64,000 bases of DNA from Catellatospora methionotrophica (GCF_011297335.1 NZ_JAAOTJ010000009.1:229652-293651), one strand, 5' to 3'. Numbered from the stretch's first letter, positions 49,009 to 57,537 are shown. The notes: generated from the letters alone by a model not told the origin. A program made the numbers and translations.

Positions 49009-49035
49009 TTGTCCACAAGCGGTGGTCCGTCCACA
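49009..49035 (+). promoter_or_regulatory. two DnaA-box-like sequences
   Basis: TTGTCCACA (49009-49017) equals the DnaA box consensus of high-GC actinobacteria, and CCGTCCACA (49027-49035) is a close match in the same orientation, 18 bp apart. They lie 56-82 bases before the AbiEi-like gene. Confidence 0.45.
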
Positions 49036-49090
49036 GGCAGCGCAGGTCACGTGGTTGTCCGGCGTACGTCTCACGGCGAATCTGCCCTGC

Positions 49091-50041
49091 ATGGCTTCCG
49101 ATTCCACCGCCGTCCTGGACGCACTGGCGCAGCGGCAACAGCAGTTGCTGACCCGAGCGCAGGTGCTGGCCGCCGGGCACACCGACATGCTGATCTACCG
49201 CCGCATCCAGACCGGCCGCTGGCAGCGCGCCCTCGCCGGGGTCTACTGCGTACACGGCGACACCCTGACCGACGAGCAGCGCCGCGTCGCCGCCGCCCTG
49301 TACGCGGGCCCCGACGCGCAGATCACCGGCCCGAGCGCGCTCGCCTGGTACGGCTTCCGTGCACTGCCACCGGCGCAGGAGGTGAACCTGGTCGTCCCGC
49401 ACGCGACCCGCTGCCGTTCCCACGGCTTCGCCGTCGTGAAGCGAGCGCTGACCCTCGACCGGCGCGCCCGGCACACCGACCTCTACCGGGTGGTCAGCCC
49501 GGCCCGCGCGGTCGTCGACACGTGCCGGGAGCTGCGCGAACTGCGTGCCGTGCGCACGGTGATGGCCGAGGCTGTGCAGCGTTTCCGGGTCCCGCCGAGG
49601 CGGCTCGACGACGAGATCAGCCGCGCCGGGCGCAGCCGTACGGCGGTGGCCCGCAAGGTGCTGGCCGAGCTCGCGGGCGGGGCGGGTCCGGCCCCGGCCG
49701 CGCAGGCGCGGGCTCTGCTGGCCGGGCTGCCGGAGCTGGGTCCGGTGCTGTGGAATCCGCGGCTCGCGTTGACCGACGGCACACCGCTGCCCACGCCCGG
49801 CGGCTACGTGCCGGGCGCGGCGCTGGCGATCGAGGTGGATGCGCGGGAGTCCCATCCGAGCCGGGAGGACTGGGCCCGCTCCCTGGAACGGCACAACGCG
49901 CTCGGGCGGCACGGCGTGCAGGTGCTGCACTTCACGCCCTCGTTCGTGGCGGGTCAGCCGGACGAGGTACGCCGCATCGTGGCTGAAGCCGCGACCCTGC
50001 GAAAGGGCTTCCGCACCAGCGTGCGCGTGGTGCGGAGTTAG
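49091..50041 (+). CDS. AbiEi-like antitoxin N-domain protein with nuclease-like C-terminus
   Basis: A 316-residue protein. The N-terminus (LLTRAQVLAAGHTDMLIYRRIQTGRWQRALAGVY) is the winged-helix found in AbiEi-type antitoxins. The C-terminus has AIEVDARESHP...DWARSLERHNALGRHGVQVLHF, similar to the DUF559 restriction-nuclease-like fold (E-x-D and downstream residues). Such orphan proteins are frequent in actinobacteria and their role is unclear. No AbiEii nucleotidyltransferase toxin is adjacent. The stop lies inside a family D palindrome. Confidence 0.65.
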   Translation: MASDSTAVLDALAQRQQQLLTRAQVLAAGHTDMLIYRRIQTGRWQRALAGVYCVHGDTLTDEQRRVAAALYAGPDAQITGPSALAWYGFRALPPAQEVNLVVPHATRCRSHGFAVVKRALTLDRRARHTDLYRVVSPARAVVDTCRELRELRAVRTVMAEAVQRFRVPPRRLDDEISRAGRSRTAVARKVLAELAGGAGPAPAAQARALLAGLPELGPVLWNPRLALTDGTPLPTPGGYVPGAALAIEVDARESHPSREDWARSLERHNALGRHGVQVLHFTPSFVAGQPDEVRRIVAEAATLRKGFRTSVRVVRS

Positions 50042-50087
50042 GAAGGCGCCCTTGCTCGACGGATGGCGACGGGAAGGTGCCCTTCCT
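50040..50087. repeat. family D palindrome overlapping a stop codon
   Basis: AGGAAGGCGCCCTTGCTCGA and CGGGAAGGTGCCCTTCCT form an imperfect inverted repeat that begins on the second base of the TAG of the AbiEi-like gene. Confidence 0.7.
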
Positions 50088-50101
50088 CGCTCGGGAGGGG
50101 T

Positions 50102-50269
50102 CTAGCGGGTGGGACGGTGAGTGCTGGTGGGGCGTGATCCCGATGGGCGGGAACCGTGCGGACGGGTGCCGGCGGGTCGGGTGCCGGCCCAGCGCGCTAC
50201 GGACGATCGTATGACCCCAAATTGGGACTCGACGTGCGCCAGGTGTCGCTCTACGTTGTCAGGTGCCAT
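50102..50269 (-). CDS. small basic protein with strong ribosome binding site
   Basis: A 55-residue reading frame, too short for usual gene calling. It starts MAPDNVERHLAHVESQFGVI and ends in an Arg/Pro/Thr/Ser-rich tail. AGGAGG lies six bases before the ATG. It is downstream of the Prim-Pol-like gene on the same strand, 99 bases after its stop. Codon use is less GC3-biased than in neighbours. No family is recognised; the ribosome binding site is the main evidence. Confidence 0.45.
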   Translation of the reverse strand: MAPDNVERHLAHVESQFGVIRSSVARWAGTRPAGTRPHGSRPSGSRPTSTHRPTR

Positions 50270-50368
50270 GTCGGACCTCCTCGATACCTCACCTAACGAC
50301 CGCCCTGCCGGGCGGTCGCTGCCCGATGCGCGTCATCAGGCGGGTTCGAGGGGTGGCGGGGCTGCTGC

Positions 50369-51142
50369 TCAGAAGGCTCGGCGCAGGGTCGGGGTGGGTT
50401 TGAGGGCGGCCGGCCGGGACAGGGCCGGCGGGGCCAGGCGGCGGCGGGCGCTGAGCGGCAGGTCGAGGAACGCGGCATCGAGCGCGACCAGCGCCTGCAC
50501 GAGTGCCTGCTGGAACTCCTCCGGATCGGGCAGCTGCCAGCCGATGCTCTGCGGCGAGACTTTCCACCTGATCGGGCCGTCGGGCAGCACCGTCGGCGGG
50601 GCGGGGATCCACGAGCCCCGCGAGTGCTGCACGATGTCGACGCGGTGGTCCAGTTCCGGCGCGAGCGCGCCGCCGGAACGCATCAGGAACATCCAGCTGC
50701 CTGCGGCGGTGACCGCGACGGGTCCGCGTACGCGGCCCGCCGACGTTGCGCGGCCCGGTCCGGTGGGCGGCCCGTACACGGCGCGCGAGCCGAGCAGGGC
50801 GGGCACCTCCAGCACGTCGAAGGCGTGGCCGGTGGGCAGCAGCAGCGCGTGCGGGCGTTCGCTCCACCATTCGTCGAGCTGCGCTGAGCGGGTGCTGGAC
50901 CGGTTCTCCCAGTCCTCGTACAGCGGGTGGCTGCTGGTGGCGAAGCAGTTCAGGCGGTCACATGCCATGCGCCGGCCGTTGAAGTATCCGCCCGGTGTCA
51001 CCGCCCAGCCGTGGTCGGCGAACCGCTGCGCCGCCAGGCGCAACCGCCGCCGCAACAGGCCTTTGCCGAACGGCGCCTGTGGCCACCGCATGAGTCCGAC
51101 CCCCACTTCCGGGTTAGGGGCGTCGATCCTAGAGATCGACAT
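50369..51142 (-). CDS. Prim-Pol-like (bifunctional primase/polymerase N-domain) protein
   Basis: A 257-residue protein. FGKGLLRRRLRLAAQRFADHGWAVTPGGYF opens the domain, HALLLPTGHAFDVLEVP occupies the place of the catalytic strand, and GPVAVTAAGSWMFLM and SRGSWIPAPP follow. The usual DxD or DxE pair reads DVLE here, so catalysis is doubtful and a binding or regulatory role is possible. No helicase domain or phage gene is adjacent. The start is ATG 51142, though MRWPQ further in is also possible. It is divergent from the XRE gene. Confidence 0.65.
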   Translation of the reverse strand: MSISRIDAPNPEVGVGLMRWPQAPFGKGLLRRRLRLAAQRFADHGWAVTPGGYFNGRRMACDRLNCFATSSHPLYEDWENRSSTRSAQLDEWWSERPHALLLPTGHAFDVLEVPALLGSRAVYGPPTGPGRATSAGRVRGPVAVTAAGSWMFLMRSGGALAPELDHRVDIVQHSRGSWIPAPPTVLPDGPIRWKVSPQSIGWQLPDPEEFQQALVQALVALDAAFLDLPLSARRRLAPPALSRPAALKPTPTLRRAF

Positions 51143-51223
51143 CCGCAAAAGCCGTCACCGACACGCCGAGCCGTCGTTACATCGACAACAGTCCAGAGCA
51201 ATCGTCTGAATGCATTGTCCAAC

Positions 51224-51234
51224 TGCAACTTGCA
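51224..51234. promoter_or_regulatory. palindrome TGCAACTTGCA in the divergent gap
   Basis: A perfect 5-1-5 inverted repeat, with another TGCATTG half nearby (51211), in an AT-rich stretch between the Prim-Pol-like and XRE genes. TTTAAAGATACG just after it could hold the -10 of the XRE gene. It is a likely site for the XRE protein. Confidence 0.45.
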
Positions 51235-51319
51235 TTTAAAGATACGAGTGTCGGACCGGAAGTGGGCGCACAGACTGTGCGACTCGGTCAGACCGACCCG
51301 ATGAGGGGAGGGCTGGAGG

Positions 51320-52546
51320 ATGGAAGAGCTGCCGATAGGCCGCCGGGTGTCGTACTGGCGCAACCGCCGCAAGATGTCGCAGCAGGTCTTCGCCGACCGC
51401 CTGGGCAAATCCAAGAGCTGGGTGGACAAGGTGGAGCGCGGCGTACGCCGACTCGACAAGTTCTCGGTCGTCTACGAGATCGCCGACGTGCTCCAGCTCG
51501 ACGTCCAGCTGCTGCTGGGCAAGGACCCGGAGCGCCGCCCCGACAGCATGAACTGCATCGACCAGATCGAGGTCGCCGAGATCCGGTCCGCGCTGGAGCG
51601 CTACGACCAGATCAGCGCGTTCTTCTACGCGACCCCGGAACCGCCGCCGATCACGGAGATGCGCAAGGCCGCCCTGCACGCGTGGCAGACATGGGAGCAC
51701 GGCCGCTACGGCGTGCTGGCCCGCGCGCTGCCCAAGCTGCTGCGCGACGCCCAGGCCGCCGACACGGCGTACGCCCACTCCGACGACTCCCGCGAGGCGG
51801 CGCACCTGCTCGGCCAGGTGTACCAGCTGGCCTCGTCGGTGTTGCGCAAGCTCGGTGAACTGGACCTGAGCTGGCTGGCCGCGGACCGCTCGATCGCGGT
51901 GTCGCAGCGGGCCGGTGACCAGCTGCTCGCCGGCGTGGCCACCACCCGCGTGGCGAACGCGCTGCGCGCTCTGGGCCGCCACCGGGCCGCGCTGGAGGTC
52001 AACGTCAACATCGCCAACCGGCTCTGCCCGACGCCGGGCGCGACCACCGACGACCAGCTCTCGGTGTACGGCTTCCTGCTGCTGCAGGGTGCGATGGCCG
52101 CCTCCTGCATCGGCGACAGCGCGACGATGCGCGATCTGCTGTCCGCGGCCCAGGAGGCCGCGGCGGGGCTGGGCGGCGACAAGAACCACTACTGGACCAG
52201 CTTCGGCCCTACCAACGTGCTCGTGCACCGGGCCGCCGCGGCGGTCGAACTCGGTGAGGGCGGCCTGGCCATCTCCATCCACGACGGGCTGGACCCGACC
52301 GCGTTCAACGCGATGCTGCCCGAGCGCCGCGCCCACCACTACCTCGACATGGCCCGTGGCTTCGCCCAGGTGGGCGACGTCGAGCGGGCGGGCGAGATGC
52401 TGCTGGAGGGCGATCTGCTGGCGCCCGCCGAGATCCGCTGCCGGCCGATCGCGCACGAGGTGCTCAGCGACGTGCTGCGGCGCACCCGCGGCACGCCCAC
52501 GGCGTCCCTGGCCGAGCTGGCCGAGCAGATGGGGGTGGGCGTGTGA
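51320..52546 (+). CDS. XRE-family regulator with TPR-like sensor domain
   Basis: A 408-residue protein. Residues about 5-62 are a Cro/C1 helix-turn-helix (RRVSYWRNRRKMSQQVFADRLGKSKSWVDKVERG). The rest is alpha-helical with repeat-like segments, as in peptide- or ligand-sensing actinobacterial regulators. ATG 51320 follows GGAGGG and GGAGG. Its TGA overlaps the GTG of the flavoprotein gene, so the two are coupled; this regulator-flavoprotein pair recurs in actinobacteria, but its role is not known to me. Confidence 0.8.
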   Translation: MEELPIGRRVSYWRNRRKMSQQVFADRLGKSKSWVDKVERGVRRLDKFSVVYEIADVLQLDVQLLLGKDPERRPDSMNCIDQIEVAEIRSALERYDQISAFFYATPEPPPITEMRKAALHAWQTWEHGRYGVLARALPKLLRDAQAADTAYAHSDDSREAAHLLGQVYQLASSVLRKLGELDLSWLAADRSIAVSQRAGDQLLAGVATTRVANALRALGRHRAALEVNVNIANRLCPTPGATTDDQLSVYGFLLLQGAMAASCIGDSATMRDLLSAAQEAAAGLGGDKNHYWTSFGPTNVLVHRAAAAVELGEGGLAISIHDGLDPTAFNAMLPERRAHHYLDMARGFAQVGDVERAGEMLLEGDLLAPAEIRCRPIAHEVLSDVLRRTRGTPTASLAELAEQMGVGV

Positions 52547-53133
52547 GCGGCCTGGCGGGCAGCGTGACGGGCACGGCCGGACCGGGTGTCCGGACGGTGC
52601 TGTACGTCATCGCCTGCGGCTCGCCGGTGACCCGCGACGTCGGGCTGCTGGTCGGGCTCGCCCAGGAGCGCGGCTACGACGTGTGCGTGGTGGTCACGCC
52701 GGACGGGCGCAAGTTCGTCGACGTCCCGGCGCTCGCGACGCTGACCGGCCATCCCGTGCGCAGCACCTACAAGAACCCCGGTGACCCCGACGTGCTCCCG
52801 TCGCCGGATGTGCTGATCGTGGCCCCGGCGACGGTGAACACGGTGAACAAGTGGGGTGCGGGCATCGCCGATACGCTCGCGCTGGGGTTGATCGTGGAGA
52901 GCCAGGGCAAGGGCCTGCCGATCGTGGCGATGCCGTTCACCAACGCGGCGATGGCGCGGCACCCGGCGTTCCAGGAGAACATCGTGCGGCTGCGCGGCTG
53001 GGGCATCACCGTGCTGTACGGCGACGACGTGCTCAAACTGCCCGCACCGGGGGAGGGTGACGCCAACCGCCACGAGTTCGGCTGGGCGCTGGCCCTCGAC
53101 GCGGCCGAGAAGCTCTGCCCGCCCGCCGCGTGA
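52543..53133 (+). CDS. flavoprotein of the HFCD (Dfp/CoaC-like) family
   Basis: A 196-residue protein. VLYVIACGSPVTRDV is the flavin phosphate region; LIVAPATVNTVNKWGAGIADTLALGLI and VAMPFTNAAMARHPAFQENIVRLRGWGI match the PASANT and substrate-clamp regions of FMN-dependent Cys decarboxylases. The PASANT motif is PATVNT here. The substrate is unknown. It overlaps the XRE gene by GTGA. Confidence 0.8.
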   Translation: MSGLAGSVTGTAGPGVRTVLYVIACGSPVTRDVGLLVGLAQERGYDVCVVVTPDGRKFVDVPALATLTGHPVRSTYKNPGDPDVLPSPDVLIVAPATVNTVNKWGAGIADTLALGLIVESQGKGLPIVAMPFTNAAMARHPAFQENIVRLRGWGITVLYGDDVLKLPAPGEGDANRHEFGWALALDAAEKLCPPAA

Positions 53134-53170
53134 GCCGCCCGCGCCACGCGGCCCGCCGCCCCCTGCGCAG

Positions 53171-53176
53171 TAGTCT
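53171..53176 (+). promoter_or_regulatory. -10 box of leaderless Nif3-like gene
   Basis: TAGTCT followed by six bases and the GTG start at 53183. Confidence 0.5.
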
Positions 53177-53182
53177 GTCCGG

Positions 53183-54001
53183 GTGACCTGGACTGTCGCG
53201 ACCTTCGCCGAGCTGCTGGAGAACGAGTTCCCGGCGCGGTGGGCCGAGCCGTGGGACCGCGTCGGCCTGGTGACCGGGCGGCCCGAGCAGCCGGTGACGC
53301 GGGTGCTGGCGGTGGTGGACGTGCTGCCGTCCACGGTCGCCGAGGCGCTCGACACCGGGGCGGACATGATCATCGCGCACCATCCGCTGCTGCTCAGCGG
53401 GGTGTCGTCGGTGGCTGCCACGACCTACCAGGGCCGGATAATCCACGACCTGATCGGCAACGGGGTGGCGCTGTACGTCGCGCACACCAACGCCGACGTC
53501 GCGAACCCCGGCGTCAGCGACGCGCTCGCCGACCTGCTCGGCCTGACCGGCACCCGGCCGCTGCGGGCCACCGAGGAGGGCCGCGGCTTCGGCCGGATCG
53601 GCCGCCTGCCCGCGCCGTGCACCCTGGGCGAGTTCGCGCACCTCGCGGCCGCCGCGCTGCCGGTCGCCCACTGGGGCGTACGCGTCGCGGGCGACCCGGC
53701 CCGGCCGGTCTCCACCGTCGCGGTCTGCGGCGGCTCGGGCGACGAGTTCATCCGCGACGCGGTCGCCGCGGGCGCCGACGTCTACCTGACCGGGGACCTC
53801 AAACACCACCGGGTCGCCGACGTGCTGGCCACGGGCGGCCCCGCGCTGGTCGACGCGGGCCACTACGCCACCGAACGGCCGTGGCTGACGCCCCTGGCCG
53901 CGTGGCTGCGTACGGCGACCGGACTTGAGACCATCGTCTCCGAGACCACCACCGATCCGTTCGGATTCCACGCCTGCGCGACACTTGACCCGGTCGCCTG
54001 A
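53183..54001 (+). CDS. Nif3-like dinuclear metal-center protein
   Basis: A 272-residue protein of the NIF3/YbgI family. Metal-binding motifs are IAHHPLLLSG (two His), VAHTNADVANPGVSDALA (His and Asp), and GHYATERPWL near the C-terminus. It is annotated as GTP cyclohydrolase 1 type 2 in some genomes, without firm support. The neighbours (zinc-ribbon protein, RNase H-phosphatase) are the standard actinobacterial order. Confidence 0.88.
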   Translation: MTWTVATFAELLENEFPARWAEPWDRVGLVTGRPEQPVTRVLAVVDVLPSTVAEALDTGADMIIAHHPLLLSGVSSVAATTYQGRIIHDLIGNGVALYVAHTNADVANPGVSDALADLLGLTGTRPLRATEEGRGFGRIGRLPAPCTLGEFAHLAAAALPVAHWGVRVAGDPARPVSTVAVCGGSGDEFIRDAVAAGADVYLTGDLKHHRVADVLATGGPALVDAGHYATERPWLTPLAAWLRTATGLETIVSETTTDPFGFHACATLDPVA

Positions 54002-54047
54002 ACGTGGCCTTTGACAACTGGACAACCGCGAGAGAAGGAGTGCCGAC

Positions 54048-54788
54048 GTGAAGGCCGACCCGAAGGATCAACAGCGGTTGCTCGACCTGCAGGCGATCGA
54101 CACCACGCTGCAGCAGCTGGCCCACCGGCGTAAGAACCTGCCGGAGATCGCCGAGCTGGACGTGCTCGGCAAGGCGATCGGCCGGCTGGAGGACGAGCGG
54201 GCCCGCGCCGAGGTCGACGTCGACGACCTGGACCGCGACATCGCCCGGCTGGAGCGCGAGGTCGACACCGTACGCCAGCGCAGTGCCAAGGACCAGCAGC
54301 GCCTCGTCGACGGCCGGCTGCCCGCGCGCGAGCTGACCGCGCTGGAGCACGAGATCGCCTCGCTCGCCCGGCGGCAGTCCGAGCTGGAGGACGCCGAGCT
54401 GGAGCTGATGGAGAAGCGCGAGACGTCGCAGGCCGCCCTGGACGCCGTCGACGAGAAGATCTCCGTCGCCCGGGAGAAGCGCATCGCCGCCGAGAACCGC
54501 CGCGACAACAGCGTCTCGGAGATCACCAAGGAGGCGGAGTGGAAGCAGAACGCCCGCCGCCCGCTCGCCGCCGACCTGCCCGCCGAGCTGGTGCAGCTGT
54601 ACGACAAGATCCGTGAGTCGTCGGGCGGGCTCGGCGCGGCCCTGGTGCAGTACGGCCGCTGCGGCGGCTGCCGCCTGGAGCTGTTCGGCGCGGACCGCAA
54701 CCGGGTCAAGTCCGCCCCGGTGGACGAGGTCGTGCGCTGCGAGGAGTGCCGCCGCATCATGGTGCGCACCGGGGAGTCCGGCCTGTGA
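54048..54788 (+). CDS. coiled-coil zinc-ribbon protein (CdsZ/Rv2229c type)
   Basis: A 246-residue protein. A long coiled coil with heptad-like charged residues covers about 10-175 and a C4 zinc ribbon closes it: CGGCRLELF and VVRCEECRRIM. Homologues sit next to the RNase H gene in mycobacteria and other actinobacteria. GTG 54048 has AAGGAG eight bases before it. The stop overlaps the GTG of the next gene, so the two are coupled and may act on the same nucleic acid. Confidence 0.85.
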   Translation: MKADPKDQQRLLDLQAIDTTLQQLAHRRKNLPEIAELDVLGKAIGRLEDERARAEVDVDDLDRDIARLEREVDTVRQRSAKDQQRLVDGRLPARELTALEHEIASLARRQSELEDAELELMEKRETSQAALDAVDEKISVAREKRIAAENRRDNSVSEITKEAEWKQNARRPLAADLPAELVQLYDKIRESSGGLGAALVQYGRCGGCRLELFGADRNRVKSAPVDEVVRCEECRRIMVRTGESGL

Positions 54789-56053
54789 CCATCGGAAAGG
54801 TGATCATCGAGGCCGACGGCGGGGCGCGCGGCAACCCCGGCCCGGCCGGGTACGGCGCGGTCGTACGCGACCCGGCCAGCGGTGAGGTGCTCGCCGAACG
54901 CGCCGCCGCGCTCGGCGTGACCACGAACAACGTCGCCGAGTACCGGGGGCTCATCGCCGGGCTGGAGGCCGCTGCCGAGCTGGGGGCGTCGCAGGTCGAG
55001 GCGCGGATGGACTCCAAGCTGGTGGTCGAGCAGATGTCCGGCCGCTGGCAGATCAAGCACCCGGGACTGCGCCCGCTGGCCGCCGAGGTGGCCACCCTGG
55101 TGCGCAAGTTCGAGCAGGTCACGTACACCTGGATTCCGCGCGAGCGCAACCGCGCCGCCGACGCGCTGGCCAACGCGGCCATGGACGCCGCCGCCGGCAA
55201 GGGCGGATCGGCCGCCGGAAAGCTGGACGGCGAGACGGCGTTCGGCATCGTCACCGCGTGGGACGCCGACGCCTTCCCGATCGTGCCCGATGGTGACGCG
55301 GCGACCGGCTCCGCCGCGAGCAGGACCGCCACGTCCGGCGGGCTGGACTCCCGTGCCGGGACGGCGTCCGGACGCGCCGCCGGTGGCACCGCGACAGCGC
55401 GGCCGCGTGAGGACTGGGCTCCCCGGACGGCCCCCGCGACGCGGCTGGTGCTGGTCCGGCACGGCGAGACGGAGATGACCGCGCAGAAGCGCTACTCCGG
55501 CCGCGGTGACGTGCCGCTGTCGGCGGTGGGGGAGGAGCAGGCCGCGGCCGCGGGACGACGGGTCGCGGGACTGCGACCGGACCGGGTGGTCAGCTCGCCG
55601 CTGAGCCGGTGCAAGGCCACGGCGGCGGCGATCGCGGCGGCCGCGGGCGGCATCCCGGTAGGTGTGGAGAACGACCTCATCGAGTGCGACTTCGGCGTCT
55701 GGGAGGCGATGACCTTCGGCGACGTGCGCGAGCAGTATCCGGCCGAGCTGGACGCCTGGCTGGCCTCGACCTCGGTCGCGCCGCCCAAGGGCGAGTCGTT
55801 CCAGCAGGTCGCCAAGCGGGTGCGCGGGGCGATGGGCAAGTTGCAGAAGGCGTACGAGGGGCAGACCGTCGTCATCGTGTCGCACGTGTCGCCGATCAAG
55901 CTGATCCTGCGCGACGCGCTCGCGGCGGGCGACGCGTTCCTGTACAGGCTGCTGCTGGACCCGGCCGGGGTCTCGATCGTCGACGTGTGGCCCGACGGCG
56001 GCGTCTCGGTGCGCTCGGTCAACGACACCGCCCACCTGCAGCCCAACCTCTGA
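54785..56053 (+). CDS. bifunctional RNase HI / histidine phosphatase
   Basis: A 422-residue two-domain enzyme. Residues 1-140 are RNase HI-like: EADGGARGNPGP, NNVAEYRGLIAGLE, RMDSKLVVEQM and RNRAADALA supply the acidic residues. A Ser/Gly/Ala-rich linker follows. From about 215 a histidine phosphatase domain has LVRHGETEMTAQKRYSGRG and SSPLSRCKATA. The mycobacterial Rv2228c type joins RNase H with a CobC-like alpha-ribazole phosphatase. It overlaps the zinc-ribbon gene by GTGA. Confidence 0.92.
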   Translation: MTIGKVIIEADGGARGNPGPAGYGAVVRDPASGEVLAERAAALGVTTNNVAEYRGLIAGLEAAAELGASQVEARMDSKLVVEQMSGRWQIKHPGLRPLAAEVATLVRKFEQVTYTWIPRERNRAADALANAAMDAAAGKGGSAAGKLDGETAFGIVTAWDADAFPIVPDGDAATGSAASRTATSGGLDSRAGTASGRAAGGTATARPREDWAPRTAPATRLVLVRHGETEMTAQKRYSGRGDVPLSAVGEEQAAAAGRRVAGLRPDRVVSSPLSRCKATAAAIAAAAGGIPVGVENDLIECDFGVWEAMTFGDVREQYPAELDAWLASTSVAPPKGESFQQVAKRVRGAMGKLQKAYEGQTVVIVSHVSPIKLILRDALAAGDAFLYRLLLDPAGVSIVDVWPDGGVSVRSVNDTAHLQPNL

Positions 56054-56061
56054 CAGACGTG

Positions 56062-56102
56062 GCGAAGGGCACCTTCCACAGCATGTGGAAGGTGCCCTTC
56101 GC
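56062..56102. terminator. family D palindrome acting as bidirectional terminator
   Basis: Perfect 19-bp arms (GCGAAGGGCACCTTCCACA and the complement) around a 3-nt loop. It fills the gap between two convergent genes that end at 56053 and 56109. Confidence 0.8.
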
Positions 56103-56108
56103 ACTGCG

Positions 56109-57512
56109 CTAGGCGAGGGTGAAGCGGACCAGGCGCTTGACGGGGTCGGCCTGGGTGAGGCGGACGGTGACCTGGTCGCCCGCGGTCAGCTGGCCGTCGC
56201 AGCGGGCGCGTACGGCGGGCTCGGTCAGGGCGACCGTGCCGCCGGGTTTGCCGTGGTTGGTGTCCAGGACGGTCGCCGGGAAGGTCTCGCCGATGCGGCC
56301 CGCCAGGATGGTCGCCTCGACCAGGTCGATCGCGCCGCGTTCGGCCGCCGAGGAGACCCGGTCGGTGCCGGACATGACGGCGGGCAGCTCGGGCAGCGCC
56401 GCGGCGGCCCAGGCGGGCACCTCACGGCCGTCGTGCAGGGCCAGGCACACCTCGGTGACGTATCGGTCGGCCAGCCGCCGCAGCGGGGCCGTGACATGGG
56501 CGTACGCCGCCGCGACGGCGCTGTGCAGCGGCTGCTCCGGCACCTGCCCGGCGAACGCCGTGTACCCTGCGCCGCGCAGCAGTTCGGCGGCCTCGTCGAC
56601 GAACGCGGCGTGCTTGGGCTGGGCCGGGTCCAGCCCGGCGAGCACCTGACCCACCGTCATCTCGGCGGGCCAGTCCACGCCCAGGCCCTTGGCCGCGACG
56701 CGCAGCCGGGCCACCGCCTCCGGGTCCGGGGCGGGCATGGTGCGCAGCAGGCCGATCCGCCCCGCGAGCATGATGTCCGCGCCCGCGCGGCCGGTCAGCA
56801 GGGAGATCTGGGCGTTCCACTCCTCGGCGGGCAGCGGGGCGCGCAGGCGCAGCTGCCAGCCGTCGCCGTGCGGCTCGATCTCCTGCTCGGGCATCGGCAG
56901 GTTGATCGCGCCGCGCTCCAGCCCCCGCGCGGTCAGCAGCTTTCCCAGCTCCGGCAGCAACGCGATCGGCTCGGCGAGGGTGCCTTTGTCCACATCGGCC
57001 TGTACGCCCTCGTAGGCGAGCTTGGCCCGGCTGCGCACCCGCGCCCGCTCCATCCGTACGCCGACCGTGTCGCCGTCGGCGGAGACGTCGATCGTCCACA
57101 CCACCGCGGCCCGGTCCACGCCCGGCAGCAGGCTGACCGCGCCCTCGCTGAGCACCGGCGGGTGCAGCGGGACCTTGGCGTCGGGCAGGTAGACCGTCTG
57201 CCCGCGCCGCCAGGTCTCGGCCTCCAGCGGGCTGTCCGGCGTCACGTACGACGCGACGTCGGCGATGGCGTAGTGGACCCGGTAGCCGCCGTCGCGGCGC
57301 ACCAGGCACACGGCCTGGTCCAGGTCACGGGAGCCGGGCGGGTCGATGGTGACGAAGGGCAGGTCGGTGCGGTCGGCGTCGGGCAGCTTCACCTCGGCGG
57401 CGGCCGCCTCGGCCTGGGCCTGCGCGGCGGGCGGGAAGCCGTCGGGCAGTTCCAACTCGCGGCGCAGCGGGGTGAAGTCGATGGCCTCGGCGTGCAGGCG
57501 GCGGTATGCCAT
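56109..57512 (-). CDS. RNB-domain (RNase II family) exoribonuclease
   Basis: A 467-residue protein. The RNB core is clear: DRTDLPFVTIDPPGSRDLDQAVCL with the catalytic aspartates, VHYAIADVASYV, VLSEGAVSLLPGVDRAAVVW, HVTAPLRRLADRYVTEVCLALH. The N-terminal cold-shock domains are reduced and the C-terminal S1-like part is short, as in the actinobacterial short form. It degrades RNA 3' to 5'. The start ATG 57512 has TAAGAAT just before it, so the leader is minimal. Confidence 0.9.
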   Translation of the reverse strand: MAYRRLHAEAIDFTPLRRELELPDGFPPAAQAQAEAAAAEVKLPDADRTDLPFVTIDPPGSRDLDQAVCLVRRDGGYRVHYAIADVASYVTPDSPLEAETWRRGQTVYLPDAKVPLHPPVLSEGAVSLLPGVDRAAVVWTIDVSADGDTVGVRMERARVRSRAKLAYEGVQADVDKGTLAEPIALLPELGKLLTARGLERGAINLPMPEQEIEPHGDGWQLRLRAPLPAEEWNAQISLLTGRAGADIMLAGRIGLLRTMPAPDPEAVARLRVAAKGLGVDWPAEMTVGQVLAGLDPAQPKHAAFVDEAAELLRGAGYTAFAGQVPEQPLHSAVAAAYAHVTAPLRRLADRYVTEVCLALHDGREVPAWAAAALPELPAVMSGTDRVSSAAERGAIDLVEATILAGRIGETFPATVLDTNHGKPGGTVALTEPAVRARCDGQLTAGDQVTVRLTQADPVKRLVRFTLA

Positions 57513-57537
57513 TGGTCATTCTTACCAGGTGCCCGCG

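Larger units (their letters stand above)
48708..49090. other. gene-free region after ilvE, rich in repeats
   Basis: The region starts with several GGCCACCGG-type direct repeats (48717-48775), then carries a family D palindrome, a 65-bp family B palindrome and two DnaA-box-like sequences. No coding frame is supported in it. Confidence 0.6.

Noticed and set aside
49091..50041. Complete type IV toxin-antitoxin system
   Set aside because: Only an AbiEi-like gene is present; no AbiEii nucleotidyltransferase gene lies on either side.
50369..51142. Prim-Pol-like gene as a prophage or plasmid remnant
   Set aside because: No integrase, helicase, terminase, relaxase or att repeats are adjacent, and base composition of the gene matches the chromosome.
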